A stretch of 64,000 nucleotides of DNA from Clostridiales bacterium (lineage in GTDB: Bacteria; Bacillota; Clostridia; Oscillospirales; Acutalibacteraceae): the NCBI GenBank assembly GCA_018364155.1, contig JAGZMM010000002.1, forward strand, positions 1 to 64,000, given 5' to 3'. Position numbers and translations under genes: made by a program. Positions within the stretch are counted from its first letter, which is position 1; each line of letters opens with the position of its first letter. The notes under the pieces are model-generated. The model saw only the letters and a list, made by a program, of their open reading frames with translations, was not told the DNA's origin and made no database searches. Below, piece by piece: positions 34,510-41,813 of the stretch.

Positions 34510-35649
34510 ATGAAGGTATTGATTACGGGCGCAAACGGCTTTATCGGGAAAAATCTGATCGCCGAGCTCGAAAACATCCAAAGCGGAAAGAGCAGGCAAA
34601 GCAGCCTGTCTTCCCTCACTCTTTATGCATACGACATGGACACCGATCCCAAACGGCTTGACGGATTCTGCGCGGACTGCGACTTTGTTTTTCACCTGGC
34701 TGGCGTCAACCGTCCCAAAGAGCAAAGCGAGTTCATGCAGGGGAATTTCGGGTTTACCTCCACCCTGCTCGAGACTCTCAAGCGCCACAAAAATGCCTGT
34801 CCGGTGATGCTTGCATCCTCCACCCAGGCCGCGCTTGACAATCCCTACGGCCACTCGAAGAAGGCCGGGGAGGATTTGCTGTTTGCCTACGGAAGGGAAA
34901 CCGGCGCAAAGACACTGGTGTACCGGTTCCCAAACGTGTTCGGCAAATGGTGCCGGCCCAATTATAACAGTGCCGTGGCTACCTTCTGCCATAACATTGC
35001 CCGCGGGCTACCCATCACCGTCAACGACCCCACTGTTTCGATGACCCTGGTGTATATCGACGATGTGGTTTCGGAACTCGTTCACGCCCTGGAAGGAAAG
35101 GAAACCCGGGATGGGGATTTTTGCAAAGTGCCGGTGGAGCATGGTGTGAAGCTGGGAGAAATTGTGGATCTGATTTATTCCTTCAAGGAGAGCCGGGAGA
35201 CCAAGAGCGTCCCCAATATGGAAAATCCATTCGAAAAGAAACTCTATTCCACCTATTTGAGCTATCTGCCGGAAGACCGGTTCAGTTATCCGCTGAAGAT
35301 GAACGTAGATGACCGGGGCTCTTTTACCGAAATCCTGCGCACGCCCGACCGGGGCCAGTTTTCCGTGAATATCTCCAAGCCTGGCATCACCAAGGGCAAC
35401 CATTGGCATCATACGAAGAATGAGAAGTTTGTGGTAGTCAAAGGGGAGGGCCTGATCCGGTTTCGGAAAATCGGCAGCGAGGAGATCGTGGAATACCGGG
35501 TGTCGGGGGACAAAATCGAAGTGGTGGACATCCCCACCGGCTACACCCACAGCATCGTCAACGTGGGGGACACCGACCTGGTCACCTTCATGTGGTGCAA
35601 CGAATGCTTCGATCCGGAGAAGCCGGATACATATTTTCTGGAGGTATAG
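34510..35649 (+). CDS. capF: Bifunctional reductase/epimerase of UDP-L-FucNAc synthesis, CapF/FnlB type
   Basis: A 379-aa two-domain enzyme. The N-terminal SDR domain (about 1-245) begins MKVLITGANGFIGKNL and has SSTQAALDNPYGHSKKAGED with YxxxK. The C-terminal cupin domain (about 255-379) has HWHHTKNEKFVVVKGEGLIR, whose histidines bind metal. In S. aureus CapF the cupin catalyses C3 epimerisation and the SDR reduces C4. It lies between capE and capG, as in known UDP-L-FucNAc operons. Confidence 0.92.
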   Translation: MKVLITGANGFIGKNLIAELENIQSGKSRQSSLSSLTLYAYDMDTDPKRLDGFCADCDFVFHLAGVNRPKEQSEFMQGNFGFTSTLLETLKRHKNACPVMLASSTQAALDNPYGHSKKAGEDLLFAYGRETGAKTLVYRFPNVFGKWCRPNYNSAVATFCHNIARGLPITVNDPTVSMTLVYIDDVVSELVHALEGKETRDGDFCKVPVEHGVKLGEIVDLIYSFKESRETKSVPNMENPFEKKLYSTYLSYLPEDRFSYPLKMNVDDRGSFTEILRTPDRGQFSVNISKPGITKGNHWHHTKNEKFVVVKGEGLIRFRKIGSEEIVEYRVSGDKIEVVDIPTGYTHSIVNVGDTDLVTFMWCNECFDPEKPDTYFLEV

Positions 35650-35652
35650 GGC

Positions 35653-36780
35653 ATGTCCAAATTGAAGCTGATGACCATCATGGGGACCCGGCCGGAAATC
35701 ATCCGGCTGAGCGCGGTGCTCAAATGTGCCGATCGGTACTTTGACCATATTATGGTGCATACCGGGCAGAACTGGGATTACACCCTCAACGAGATTTTCT
35801 TTCAGGATTTGGGGTTGCGCAAGCCGGACTATTATCTGGACAGCGTGGGCAAGGATCTGGGCGAAACCATGGGAAATATCATCGCCAAGTCCTATGACGT
35901 GCTCAAAAAGGAACAGCCGGACGCGCTGCTGGTACTAGGGGACACCAATTCCGCCCTGTCTGCCATCAGTGCCAAGCGGCTGAAAATTCCGATTTTTCAC
36001 ATGGAGGCGGGCAACCGCTGCTGGGACTGGAATGTGCCTGAAATGGTCAACCGCACCATCGTCGACCACATTTCCGACATAAACCTTCCCTATACCGAAC
36101 ACAGCCGCCGCTATCTTCTAAGCGAAGGGGTGGACGGCAAAACCATCTTTGTCACCGGCAGCCCCATGAGCGAAGTGCTACGGGACCATGCGGCTAAGAT
36201 TGCCCAGAGCGATGTGCTCGACCGGCTGGGGCTTACCCCCAAAGGCTATCTTCTTCTTTCTGCCCACCGGGAGGAGAACATCGACAACGAAGCGCATTTC
36301 ATCAGCCTGATGACCTCCATCAACCACATTGCCCAAACGTATCAGATGCCGGTCATCTATTCCACCCATCCCCGCAGCCGCAATATCATTGAAAAGCGGG
36401 GCTTTCAGTTCCATCCGCTGGTGCAGAGCATGCAGCCCTTCGGCTTTTTGGACTACAACAAGCTCCAGCAGAATGCCTACTGCGTGCTGTCCGACAGCGG
36501 GACCCTCAGCGAGGAAAGCGCCCTGCTGCATTTCCCCGCCGTGCTCATCCGCACTTCCACCGAACGTCCGGAAGTGCTCGACAAGGGCACCATCGTGGTC
36601 GGGGGAATTCAGGGAGAGGATGTGGAGCAGGCCATGAACCTGGCGGTTTCCATGTTCGAAAACGGCGAGGAGACGGTTTTGGCGGAGGACTACGCGGACA
36701 CGAACGTGTCGGTAAAGGTGATCAAGATCATCCAAAGCTATGCGAAAATCGTCAATCTCACCACTTGGAGAAAAGAATAA
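35653..36780 (+). CDS. capG: UDP-sugar C2-epimerase of UDP-L-FucNAc synthesis, CapG/FnlC type
   Basis: A 375-aa non-hydrolysing UDP-GlcNAc 2-epimerase-family protein. It has the GTRPEIIR motif (about 11-18), GDTNSALSA, HMEAGNRCWDWNVPEMVNR and SDSGTLSEES (about 280-289). Relatives WecB and CapG share these. As the third consecutive gene after capE and capF it should make UDP-L-FucNAc from UDP-L-PneNAc/TalNAc. It starts 3 bp after capF stops. The plus-strand transcription unit probably weakens here: a short hairpin follows and the next gene has its own promoter. Confidence 0.92.
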   Translation: MSKLKLMTIMGTRPEIIRLSAVLKCADRYFDHIMVHTGQNWDYTLNEIFFQDLGLRKPDYYLDSVGKDLGETMGNIIAKSYDVLKKEQPDALLVLGDTNSALSAISAKRLKIPIFHMEAGNRCWDWNVPEMVNRTIVDHISDINLPYTEHSRRYLLSEGVDGKTIFVTGSPMSEVLRDHAAKIAQSDVLDRLGLTPKGYLLLSAHREENIDNEAHFISLMTSINHIAQTYQMPVIYSTHPRSRNIIEKRGFQFHPLVQSMQPFGFLDYNKLQQNAYCVLSDSGTLSEESALLHFPAVLIRTSTERPEVLDKGTIVVGGIQGEDVEQAMNLAVSMFENGEETVLAEDYADTNVSVKVIKIIQSYAKIVNLTTWRKE

Positions 36781-36798
36781 GGCGGACTTTCGTCCGCC
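36781..36798. other. Short hairpin after capG
   Basis: GGCGGAC (36781-36787) pairs with GTCCGCC around TTTC. No U-tract, so it is at most a partial terminator. It lies between convergent genes. Confidence 0.45.
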
Positions 36799-36948
36799 CT
36801 AGTTCGCGCCGGCCGGCCCGCCGTTTTGAGGGGGGCGGCCGGTTTCCCGGTTTTGGGCCAGCCTTGCGCACAGGTGAAGGAGAAACCGCACGGTGTCCTT
36901 TTCTGTGTTCGGGTTTTCGAAATGGATGGACAGGGGTTGTTTTTTCAT
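36799..36948 (-). CDS. Small hypothetical protein (49 aa) with strong ribosome site
   Basis: 49 codons beginning MKKQPLSIHFENPNTEKDTV, then RFLLHLCARLAQ. AAAGGAGGGGAG lies 4-8 nt before the ATG. The tail is rich in Gly, Pro and Asn. No domain is recognised. It is the only minus-strand gene inside the polysaccharide run, lies between capG and the acetyltransferase gene, and is transcribed against them. Upstream on the minus strand a GCATATTTT...AATAGATAT pair vaguely resembles a mother-cell promoter. This is a weak reading. Confidence 0.6.
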   Translation of the reverse strand: MKKQPLSIHFENPNTEKDTVRFLLHLCARLAQNRETGRPPQNGGPAGAN

Positions 36949-37126
36949 AAAGCTCCCCTCCTTTGTCCCATATCTATTCGGACAAGCCTGCAAAATATGC
37001 AGCGCCATAAGCTGACGATAGGAAAACGCCACGCTAAGAACCGGTGATCGAAAGGAAAATGCACCTTGGCGCAAAGAAAGGTTGCGCTGGGATTTTCTGC
37101 TGTTTTTCAAAGGAAGCGGGATTTTA

Positions 37127-37156
37127 TTGACGAGGGACCTCTCCTTGCCGTACAAT
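37127..37156 (+). promoter_or_regulatory. Promoter of the acetyltransferase-flippase pair
   Basis: TTGACG (37127-37132) and TACAAT (37151-37156) have an 18-nt spacer, about 40 bp before the ATG at 37198. Confidence 0.65.
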
Positions 37157-37197
37157 GAAGTGTATGACATCTTATGCAATGGAAGGCGGATGATTGG

Positions 37198-37803
37198 ATG
37201 AACCAGGTTCTCATTCTCGGCGCCGGGGGCCATGCTAAAGTGGTGGCCGACCTTGTGGAGCTGGCCGGATACACAGTCGCCGGGTTTCTGGATGACCATC
37301 CGGCTGGTCCCGACGTTTTCGGCAAGCCGGTGCTCGGGCCCATTGCCGATTGTCTGCATTATCCGCAGCACGCGTTTGTCATCGGCATCGGCAGCAACCG
37401 GGTCCGCCTGGAGCTGGCCGCGCGCTACCCCCTTCGCTGGCTGACTGCCGTGCACCCAAAGGCCGTGGTGGCCCGGGACGCAGTGCTGGGCCCGGGTACG
37501 GTGGTGATGGCAAACGCCGTCATCAATCCCGCAGCAGCGGTGGGCGCACACGTGATCATCAATACCGGCGCCATTGTGGAACACGACAACGTCATTGGGG
37601 ATTTTACCCATCTTTCGCCGGGCTGCGCATTGGGCGGCACGGTCACGGTAGGGGCAGGCACCCATGTGGGCATCGGCGCTTGTGTACGAAATAACATCCG
37701 TATCGCACCGGACTGCGTGGTAGGTGCGGGGGCTGTGGTGGTAACGGATCTCAAGCAGCCGGGAACCTATGTGGGCTGTCCGGCGAAACTGCTGAAAAAA
37801 TAA
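37198..37803 (+). CDS. NeuD/PglD-family sugar O/N-acyltransferase
   Basis: A 201-aa enzyme. The N-terminal half (MNQVLILGAGGHAKVVADLV) is a small nucleotide-sugar-binding Rossmann-like domain. The C-terminal half is a left-handed beta-helix of hexapeptide repeats, with the active-site His in IVEHDNVIGDFTHLSPG (about 122-138). In PglD/EpsM this acetylates a UDP-4-amino sugar made by the PglE/EpsN transaminase, whose homologue is at 20163. The two would act in sequence. The ATG at 37198 is preferred to an earlier in-frame ATG at 37174, which lacks a site. Confidence 0.88.
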   Translation: MNQVLILGAGGHAKVVADLVELAGYTVAGFLDDHPAGPDVFGKPVLGPIADCLHYPQHAFVIGIGSNRVRLELAARYPLRWLTAVHPKAVVARDAVLGPGTVVMANAVINPAAAVGAHVIINTGAIVEHDNVIGDFTHLSPGCALGGTVTVGAGTHVGIGACVRNNIRIAPDCVVGAGAVVVTDLKQPGTYVGCPAKLLKK

Positions 37804-37820
37804 AGGAAAGAGGCGCACGT

Positions 37821-39230
37821 GTGGGACGCAGTAAGTATCAGTACCTGGTTAAGAATATTGGCCTGTTTACCTTGAGCAGCTTTGCGACGAAGATTTTGTC
37901 CGCCCTGCTGCTGCCTCTGTACACCACCTTTTTGGTGGACGAGCAGTTTGGCAGCATTGACATGATCCATACCACGGTGATATTGCTGATCCCCATTTTG
38001 ACTCTGAGCATCCACGACGGGGTGCTGCGTTTCGCCATGGACCAGTGCGAGGACAAAAAGAAGGTCTTTTCCCTGGGGATGGAGGTCACGGTGGCCGGCT
38101 GTGTGCTGCTTGCTTTGCTGCTGCCGGTCTACGGGCAGATATCGTTTCTCGCCGATTATAAGTTTCATTTCCTGGCGCTTTACATCGTTTCCGCGTTCAA
38201 TTCCATCTTTGCCAACTTTGCCCGCACGGTGGATCAGGTGAAGCTTATCACCATCAGCTCCATCGCCACCTCTGCCGTCACCATGGGCCTCAATGTATTT
38301 CTCATTGCCGGGCCGCCACATATGGGGGTAAACGGCTATTTGTTTTCCATGATTGCCGGCAGCCTTGTGGGCTGTGTGATTTACTTCTTTTTCGGGCGCA
38401 TGCACCGGTATCTGTCTTTTCGCGGGTTTGACCGGGCCCTTCTCAAGCGGATGATTCTTTACAGCATCCCTCTCATCCCCAACTATCTTTTCTGGTGGAT
38501 CAATTCCAGCCTGGACCGGTACTGTCTGACGGCCATCACCGGGCTTGCGGCCACCGGCCTTTACGCCCTGGCCAGCAAAATCCCCACCCTTCTCAACACA
38601 CTGACGTCGATTTTTCAGCAGGCCTGGAGCATTTCCGCCATCAAAGAGTACCAGACCGAGGAGGGAGAACGGTTCTTCTCCAGCATCCACCGGATTTTCA
38701 GTTACGTGATGCTCCTGAGCACGTCCCTTTTGGTGGCGCTCTGCCAATACCTGGCCATGTTCTTTTTCCAGGGGGAAAACTATCAGGCCTGGTCTTTGAT
38801 CCCTCTTTTGGCCCTGGCCTTCTATTACAGCTCTCTCAATTCCTTTCTGGGCTCGATCTATACCGCCACCAAACGGACCAAGTCCCTCTTTGTCACCACT
38901 GCCGCCGGCGCCGGGGTCAATGTGGCCTTCAACCTCCTGCTTATTCCCTTCTTCGGTCCCTACGGGGCGGCGGTTGCCACCTGCCTGAGCCACTTTGCGG
39001 TGTGGCTGGCGCGCTCGGTTGCCTCCCAGAAAATCATTCGCATTCAGGTCGATTACAAACGGATGATTCCCTCTCAGGCCCTGCTGGTTTTGCAAGTAGG
39101 GCTGATGACCGCCCAAACCGGCATCCTCTGGTCTGCCGGCATCTTCGTGGTTATTTTCCTAATAAATTTTTCCACCTTCAAGCAAGCCAAGGATTTTCTT
39201 TGGTCCCGCCTGAAAAAGCGTGCCCGGTAG
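37821..39230 (+). CDS. Wzx-like polysaccharide flippase 2
   Basis: A 469-aa protein with about 12-14 membrane helices. It begins MGRSKYQYLVKNIGLFTLSS and belongs to the oligosaccharide flippase branch of the MOP superfamily, but is clearly different from flippase 1. It starts at GTG, 17 bp after the acetyltransferase stop, with AAAGGAAAGAGG upstream. It probably moves a lipid-linked saccharide across the membrane. It is the last gene of the plus-strand run. Confidence 0.85.
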   Translation: MGRSKYQYLVKNIGLFTLSSFATKILSALLLPLYTTFLVDEQFGSIDMIHTTVILLIPILTLSIHDGVLRFAMDQCEDKKKVFSLGMEVTVAGCVLLALLLPVYGQISFLADYKFHFLALYIVSAFNSIFANFARTVDQVKLITISSIATSAVTMGLNVFLIAGPPHMGVNGYLFSMIAGSLVGCVIYFFFGRMHRYLSFRGFDRALLKRMILYSIPLIPNYLFWWINSSLDRYCLTAITGLAATGLYALASKIPTLLNTLTSIFQQAWSISAIKEYQTEEGERFFSSIHRIFSYVMLLSTSLLVALCQYLAMFFFQGENYQAWSLIPLLALAFYYSSLNSFLGSIYTATKRTKSLFVTTAAGAGVNVAFNLLLIPFFGPYGAAVATCLSHFAVWLARSVASQKIIRIQVDYKRMIPSQALLVLQVGLMTAQTGILWSAGIFVVIFLINFSTFKQAKDFLWSRLKKRAR

Positions 39231-39255
39231 AGGGAACTCTTGCCTGCAACCGCAT

Positions 39256-39298
39256 AAAAAAACGCGCCTCCTGGCTCATTCCAGGAAGCGCGTTTTTT
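39256..39298. terminator. Bidirectional terminator
   Basis: The A-rich side AAAAAACGCGC with TCCTGG (39256-39274) pairs with CCAGGA-GCGCGTTTTTT (39281-39298). It separates the convergent flippase and rhomboid-like genes. Confidence 0.92.
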
Positions 39299-39309
39299 AT
39301 AACCTTTTT

Positions 39310-39960
39310 TCATCGGAAATTATTTTTGCGAAACTGCCTGCGGGTTTTGCTGTACTTGATCTGCTGGCGGACGGTACGGAAAAAATCCCCGCCGAAGAAC
39401 AAGAGTACGTTCAAAAGGGACATAAGGATGGATACCCGCAGCGGCCAAGTTCCCACAATCAAAACCACCACAAAGTACACCGCGTCCAGAATGGCCAGGT
39501 ACTTGACTTTGATGGGAATCAGGAAAAACAGCATCACCTGGAAATCCGGATATACCGCCGCAAAGGCTAGGAACAAAGAAAGGTTTAAAAAGGAGTTGGT
39601 AGCCGTGCCGGTAAACAGCGCGCCGAGAATGGTACCCAATACCCCTACCAGATAGAAAAAGGTAAACTTGAAAGTGCCCCATTCCCGTTCCAGCAGGTTG
39701 CCGATCAGGCAGTAGAAATAAAGGCTGAAAAGAATCCAGATGGGCGAGCTGCTTGGCGGCAAAATTAGAAAGGAGAGAAGCCGCCAGACCTGCCCCTGGG
39801 CTACCAGTCCCATGTCCAGGTACAGATACGAAGAGATCCTCAGGTCGGGCCGGACAAATTCCACCAGAAACACCGCCAGCATCAGGGCGGAAAGAATGTA
39901 CATCAGATAGGGAATGCCGATGCGTCCGCATTTTCGTTCCAGCTTGTTGAGCCAGTTCAT
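39310..39960 (-). CDS. Rhomboid-like membrane protein, catalytic Ser not seen
   Basis: A 216-aa protein with six hydrophobic segments. GQVWRLLSFLILPPS (about 56-70) is the WR loop of the rhomboid fold. The usual GxSG motif in the fourth helix is not present: the region reads TNSFLNLSLFLAFAAVY (about 121-137). It is probably a non-proteolytic rhomboid relative. AAAGGA is 9 nt before the ATG. It is 31 bp downstream of cysK on the same strand and likely co-transcribed. Function unknown. Confidence 0.7.
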   Translation of the reverse strand: MNWLNKLERKCGRIGIPYLMYILSALMLAVFLVEFVRPDLRISSYLYLDMGLVAQGQVWRLLSFLILPPSSSPIWILFSLYFYCLIGNLLEREWGTFKFTFFYLVGVLGTILGALFTGTATNSFLNLSLFLAFAAVYPDFQVMLFFLIPIKVKYLAILDAVYFVVVLIVGTWPLRVSILMSLLNVLLFFGGDFFRTVRQQIKYSKTRRQFRKNNFR

Positions 39961-39991
39961 TTCGTCACGTCCTTTCGGTCAAAAACACCAC

Positions 39992-40921
39992 TCAGTCGGA
40001 GAACAAAGGGGTGCTGAAATACCGTTCTCCCGTGTCCGGCAGTATGGTGACCACCGTTTTCCCTTTCCCAAGCTTTTTTGCCAGCTTCAAGGCCGCCGCA
40101 ATGTTCGAACCGCTGGAAATGCCGCAGAGGATCCCCTCCTCGCTTGCCAGCCGCTTGGCCGCACCCAGCGCTTCCTCATCGGTGACGATGCACACCTGGT
40201 CGTAAATGGAGGTATTTAGGTTCTCCGGGATCAATCCGTCCCCAATGCCCATTTGCAGATGGGTCCCGATGCTGCCGCCGGAAAGAATGGCGGCGTTCTG
40301 GGGCTCCACCGCCCAAATTTCGATGCCCGGGTATTTCGCTTTCAGCGTTTCCCCGATGCCCGTGATGGTGCCGCCGGTCCCCACCCCGGAGCAGAAGCCG
40401 TCAATGGTGACCCCGGCGTCCTCGATGATTTCCAGGGCCGTGTGCTCCCGGTGAACCTGGGGATTGTCGGGGTTTGTAAACTGCTGGGGGATAAATACCC
40501 GCGCATCCTCCCTAGCCATGCGAAGGGCCGTCTGCATGCATTCCTCGATGCACTTGCCGATGTCCCCCTCGTCGTGGATAAGGATAACCTTGGCGCCGTA
40601 TTGGTGTACCAGCTTGCGCCGTTCTTCACTGACCGAGTCGGGCATGATAATCCTTACCTCATAGCCCAGCACTGCGCCCACCAGAGCCACGCCGATGCCT
40701 TGGTTGCCGCTGGTGGGCTCCACCAGAATGGTATCCGGCCCGATAAGACCCTTCTCTCGGGCCTTGGTAATCATGTTATAGGCAGTGCGGGTCTTGATGG
40801 AACCGCCGATGTTGACCGCCTCGTATTTCACCAGCACCTGCGCGTCCTGGGGCCCGGTCATTTTTTGAAGCCGGATGAGGGGAGTGCGGCCGATGGCCTG
40901 CAATATGTTCTCGTAAATCAA
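39992..40921 (-). CDS. cysK: Cysteine synthase-family PLP enzyme
   Basis: A 309-aa fold-type II PLP enzyme. The Schiff-base Lys43 lies in GGSIKTRTAYNM where classical CysK has SVKDR. The substrate loop reads PTSGNQGIG where the usual form is TSGNTG. The phosphate-binding loop GVGTGGTITGIGE and the C-terminal SSGSN are normal. It should make cysteine from O-acetylserine and sulfide, but the two substitutions leave room for another beta-replacement substrate. The start is TTG at 40921 with AAAGGAGG 9 nt upstream. It lies within the spoIIID element. Confidence 0.82.
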   Translation of the reverse strand: MIYENILQAIGRTPLIRLQKMTGPQDAQVLVKYEAVNIGGSIKTRTAYNMITKAREKGLIGPDTILVEPTSGNQGIGVALVGAVLGYEVRIIMPDSVSEERRKLVHQYGAKVILIHDEGDIGKCIEECMQTALRMAREDARVFIPQQFTNPDNPQVHREHTALEIIEDAGVTIDGFCSGVGTGGTITGIGETLKAKYPGIEIWAVEPQNAAILSGGSIGTHLQMGIGDGLIPENLNTSIYDQVCIVTDEEALGAAKRLASEEGILCGISSGSNIAAALKLAKKLGKGKTVVTILPDTGERYFSTPLFSD

Positions 40922-41223
40922 GATCCGATTCCTCCTTTGGCAGATAACCTCTTTATTCTAACGGAAATACGCCCAAACTGCAAGGAGAAACCTCACCTTG
41001 AGCATGGGATGTTTGAAGTGGTCTTATACCCGGCCGGGGCGTATTTCTCCATTGTATGCAAACATCCGCAAAAAGGACCGTTCAGGCCGCCTTTTCTTTA
41101 GAAACTTCGCTCACTCTCAAATGCCGGGCGGTGTCTGTCCAATCGTGGCATTTAGCGGGGATATATGCTATATTTTGTTTATGCTACAAAAGGGAGAACT
41201 CGGATGCGAAGGGAGAGAGCAAA

Positions 41224-41736
41224 ATGATTATATTGATCACAGGGGCTTCTCACACGGGGAAAACGCTGCTGGCGCAAAAGCTTCTAGAAAAGTACCGATA
41301 CCCCTACTTGTCCATTGACCTTTTGAAAATGGGGTTAATCCGAAGCAAGAACACAACCTTAACGCCTTATGATGACAAGGAATTGGAAGACTATTTGTGG
41401 CCGATTGTCCGTGAAATAATAAAGACGGCCATTGAGAATAGGCAAAATCTCATTGTAGAGGGCTGTTATATTCCGCTTCGTTGGAAAGAGGATTTTTCCA
41501 ACGCATATCGCAATGAAATTTGCTGTTATTGTCTTGTGATGAGTCAAAACTATATTCAAACCCATTTTTCCGACATAAAGAAGTATGCGAATGAAATCGA
41601 GCAACGCATAGATGACACATGGTGTACCATGGACTTTGTGATTGAGGAGAACGAACGTTACCTGAGAATGTGTCAAGAGCATAACGGTAACATGATTTTG
41701 ATAGAGGATTGCTATCAGATCGAAATAGACGGGTAG
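41224..41736 (+). CDS. Small P-loop kinase-like protein, AT-rich
   Basis: A 170-aa protein. The N-terminus MIILITGASHTGKTLLAQKL contains the Walker A motif GASHTGKT (7-14), followed by IDLLKMGLIRSK, as in adenylate-kinase-like and zeta-toxin-like P-loop proteins. The gene is visibly more AT-rich than its neighbours and has a weaker ribosome site (GGGAGAG), suggesting recent acquisition. It has its own terminator. A nucleotide- or small-molecule-kinase role is plausible; no substrate can be named. Confidence 0.7.
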   Translation: MIILITGASHTGKTLLAQKLLEKYRYPYLSIDLLKMGLIRSKNTTLTPYDDKELEDYLWPIVREIIKTAIENRQNLIVEGCYIPLRWKEDFSNAYRNEICCYCLVMSQNYIQTHFSDIKKYANEIEQRIDDTWCTMDFVIEENERYLRMCQEHNGNMILIEDCYQIEIDG

Positions 41737-41755
41737 GTAAAGCTACAGCAAAAGA

Positions 41756-41795
41756 AAAAAGCAAGGCCGGTGAAAATACGGCCTTGCTTTTTCTT
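41756..41795. terminator. Bidirectional terminator
   Basis: AAAAAGCAAGGCCG pairs with CGGCCTTGCTTTTT around a 9-nt loop. It separates the convergent kinase-like gene and proS. Confidence 0.92.
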
Positions 41796-41813
41796 TGTGC
41801 GTTCCCAAAAGCC

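Noticed and set aside
36799..37818. A 339-codon minus-strand open frame covering the acetyltransferase gene
   Set aside because: Its upper part mirrors the NeuD/PglD-like gene on the plus strand. Only the last 49 codons have a ribosome site and were kept as a separate small gene.
37767..39116. A 449-codon minus-strand open frame opposite flippase 2
   Set aside because: Composition is low in hydrophobics and rich in Gly, Gln and His, and it has no motif. It is the complement of a clear membrane protein with its own start and operon context.
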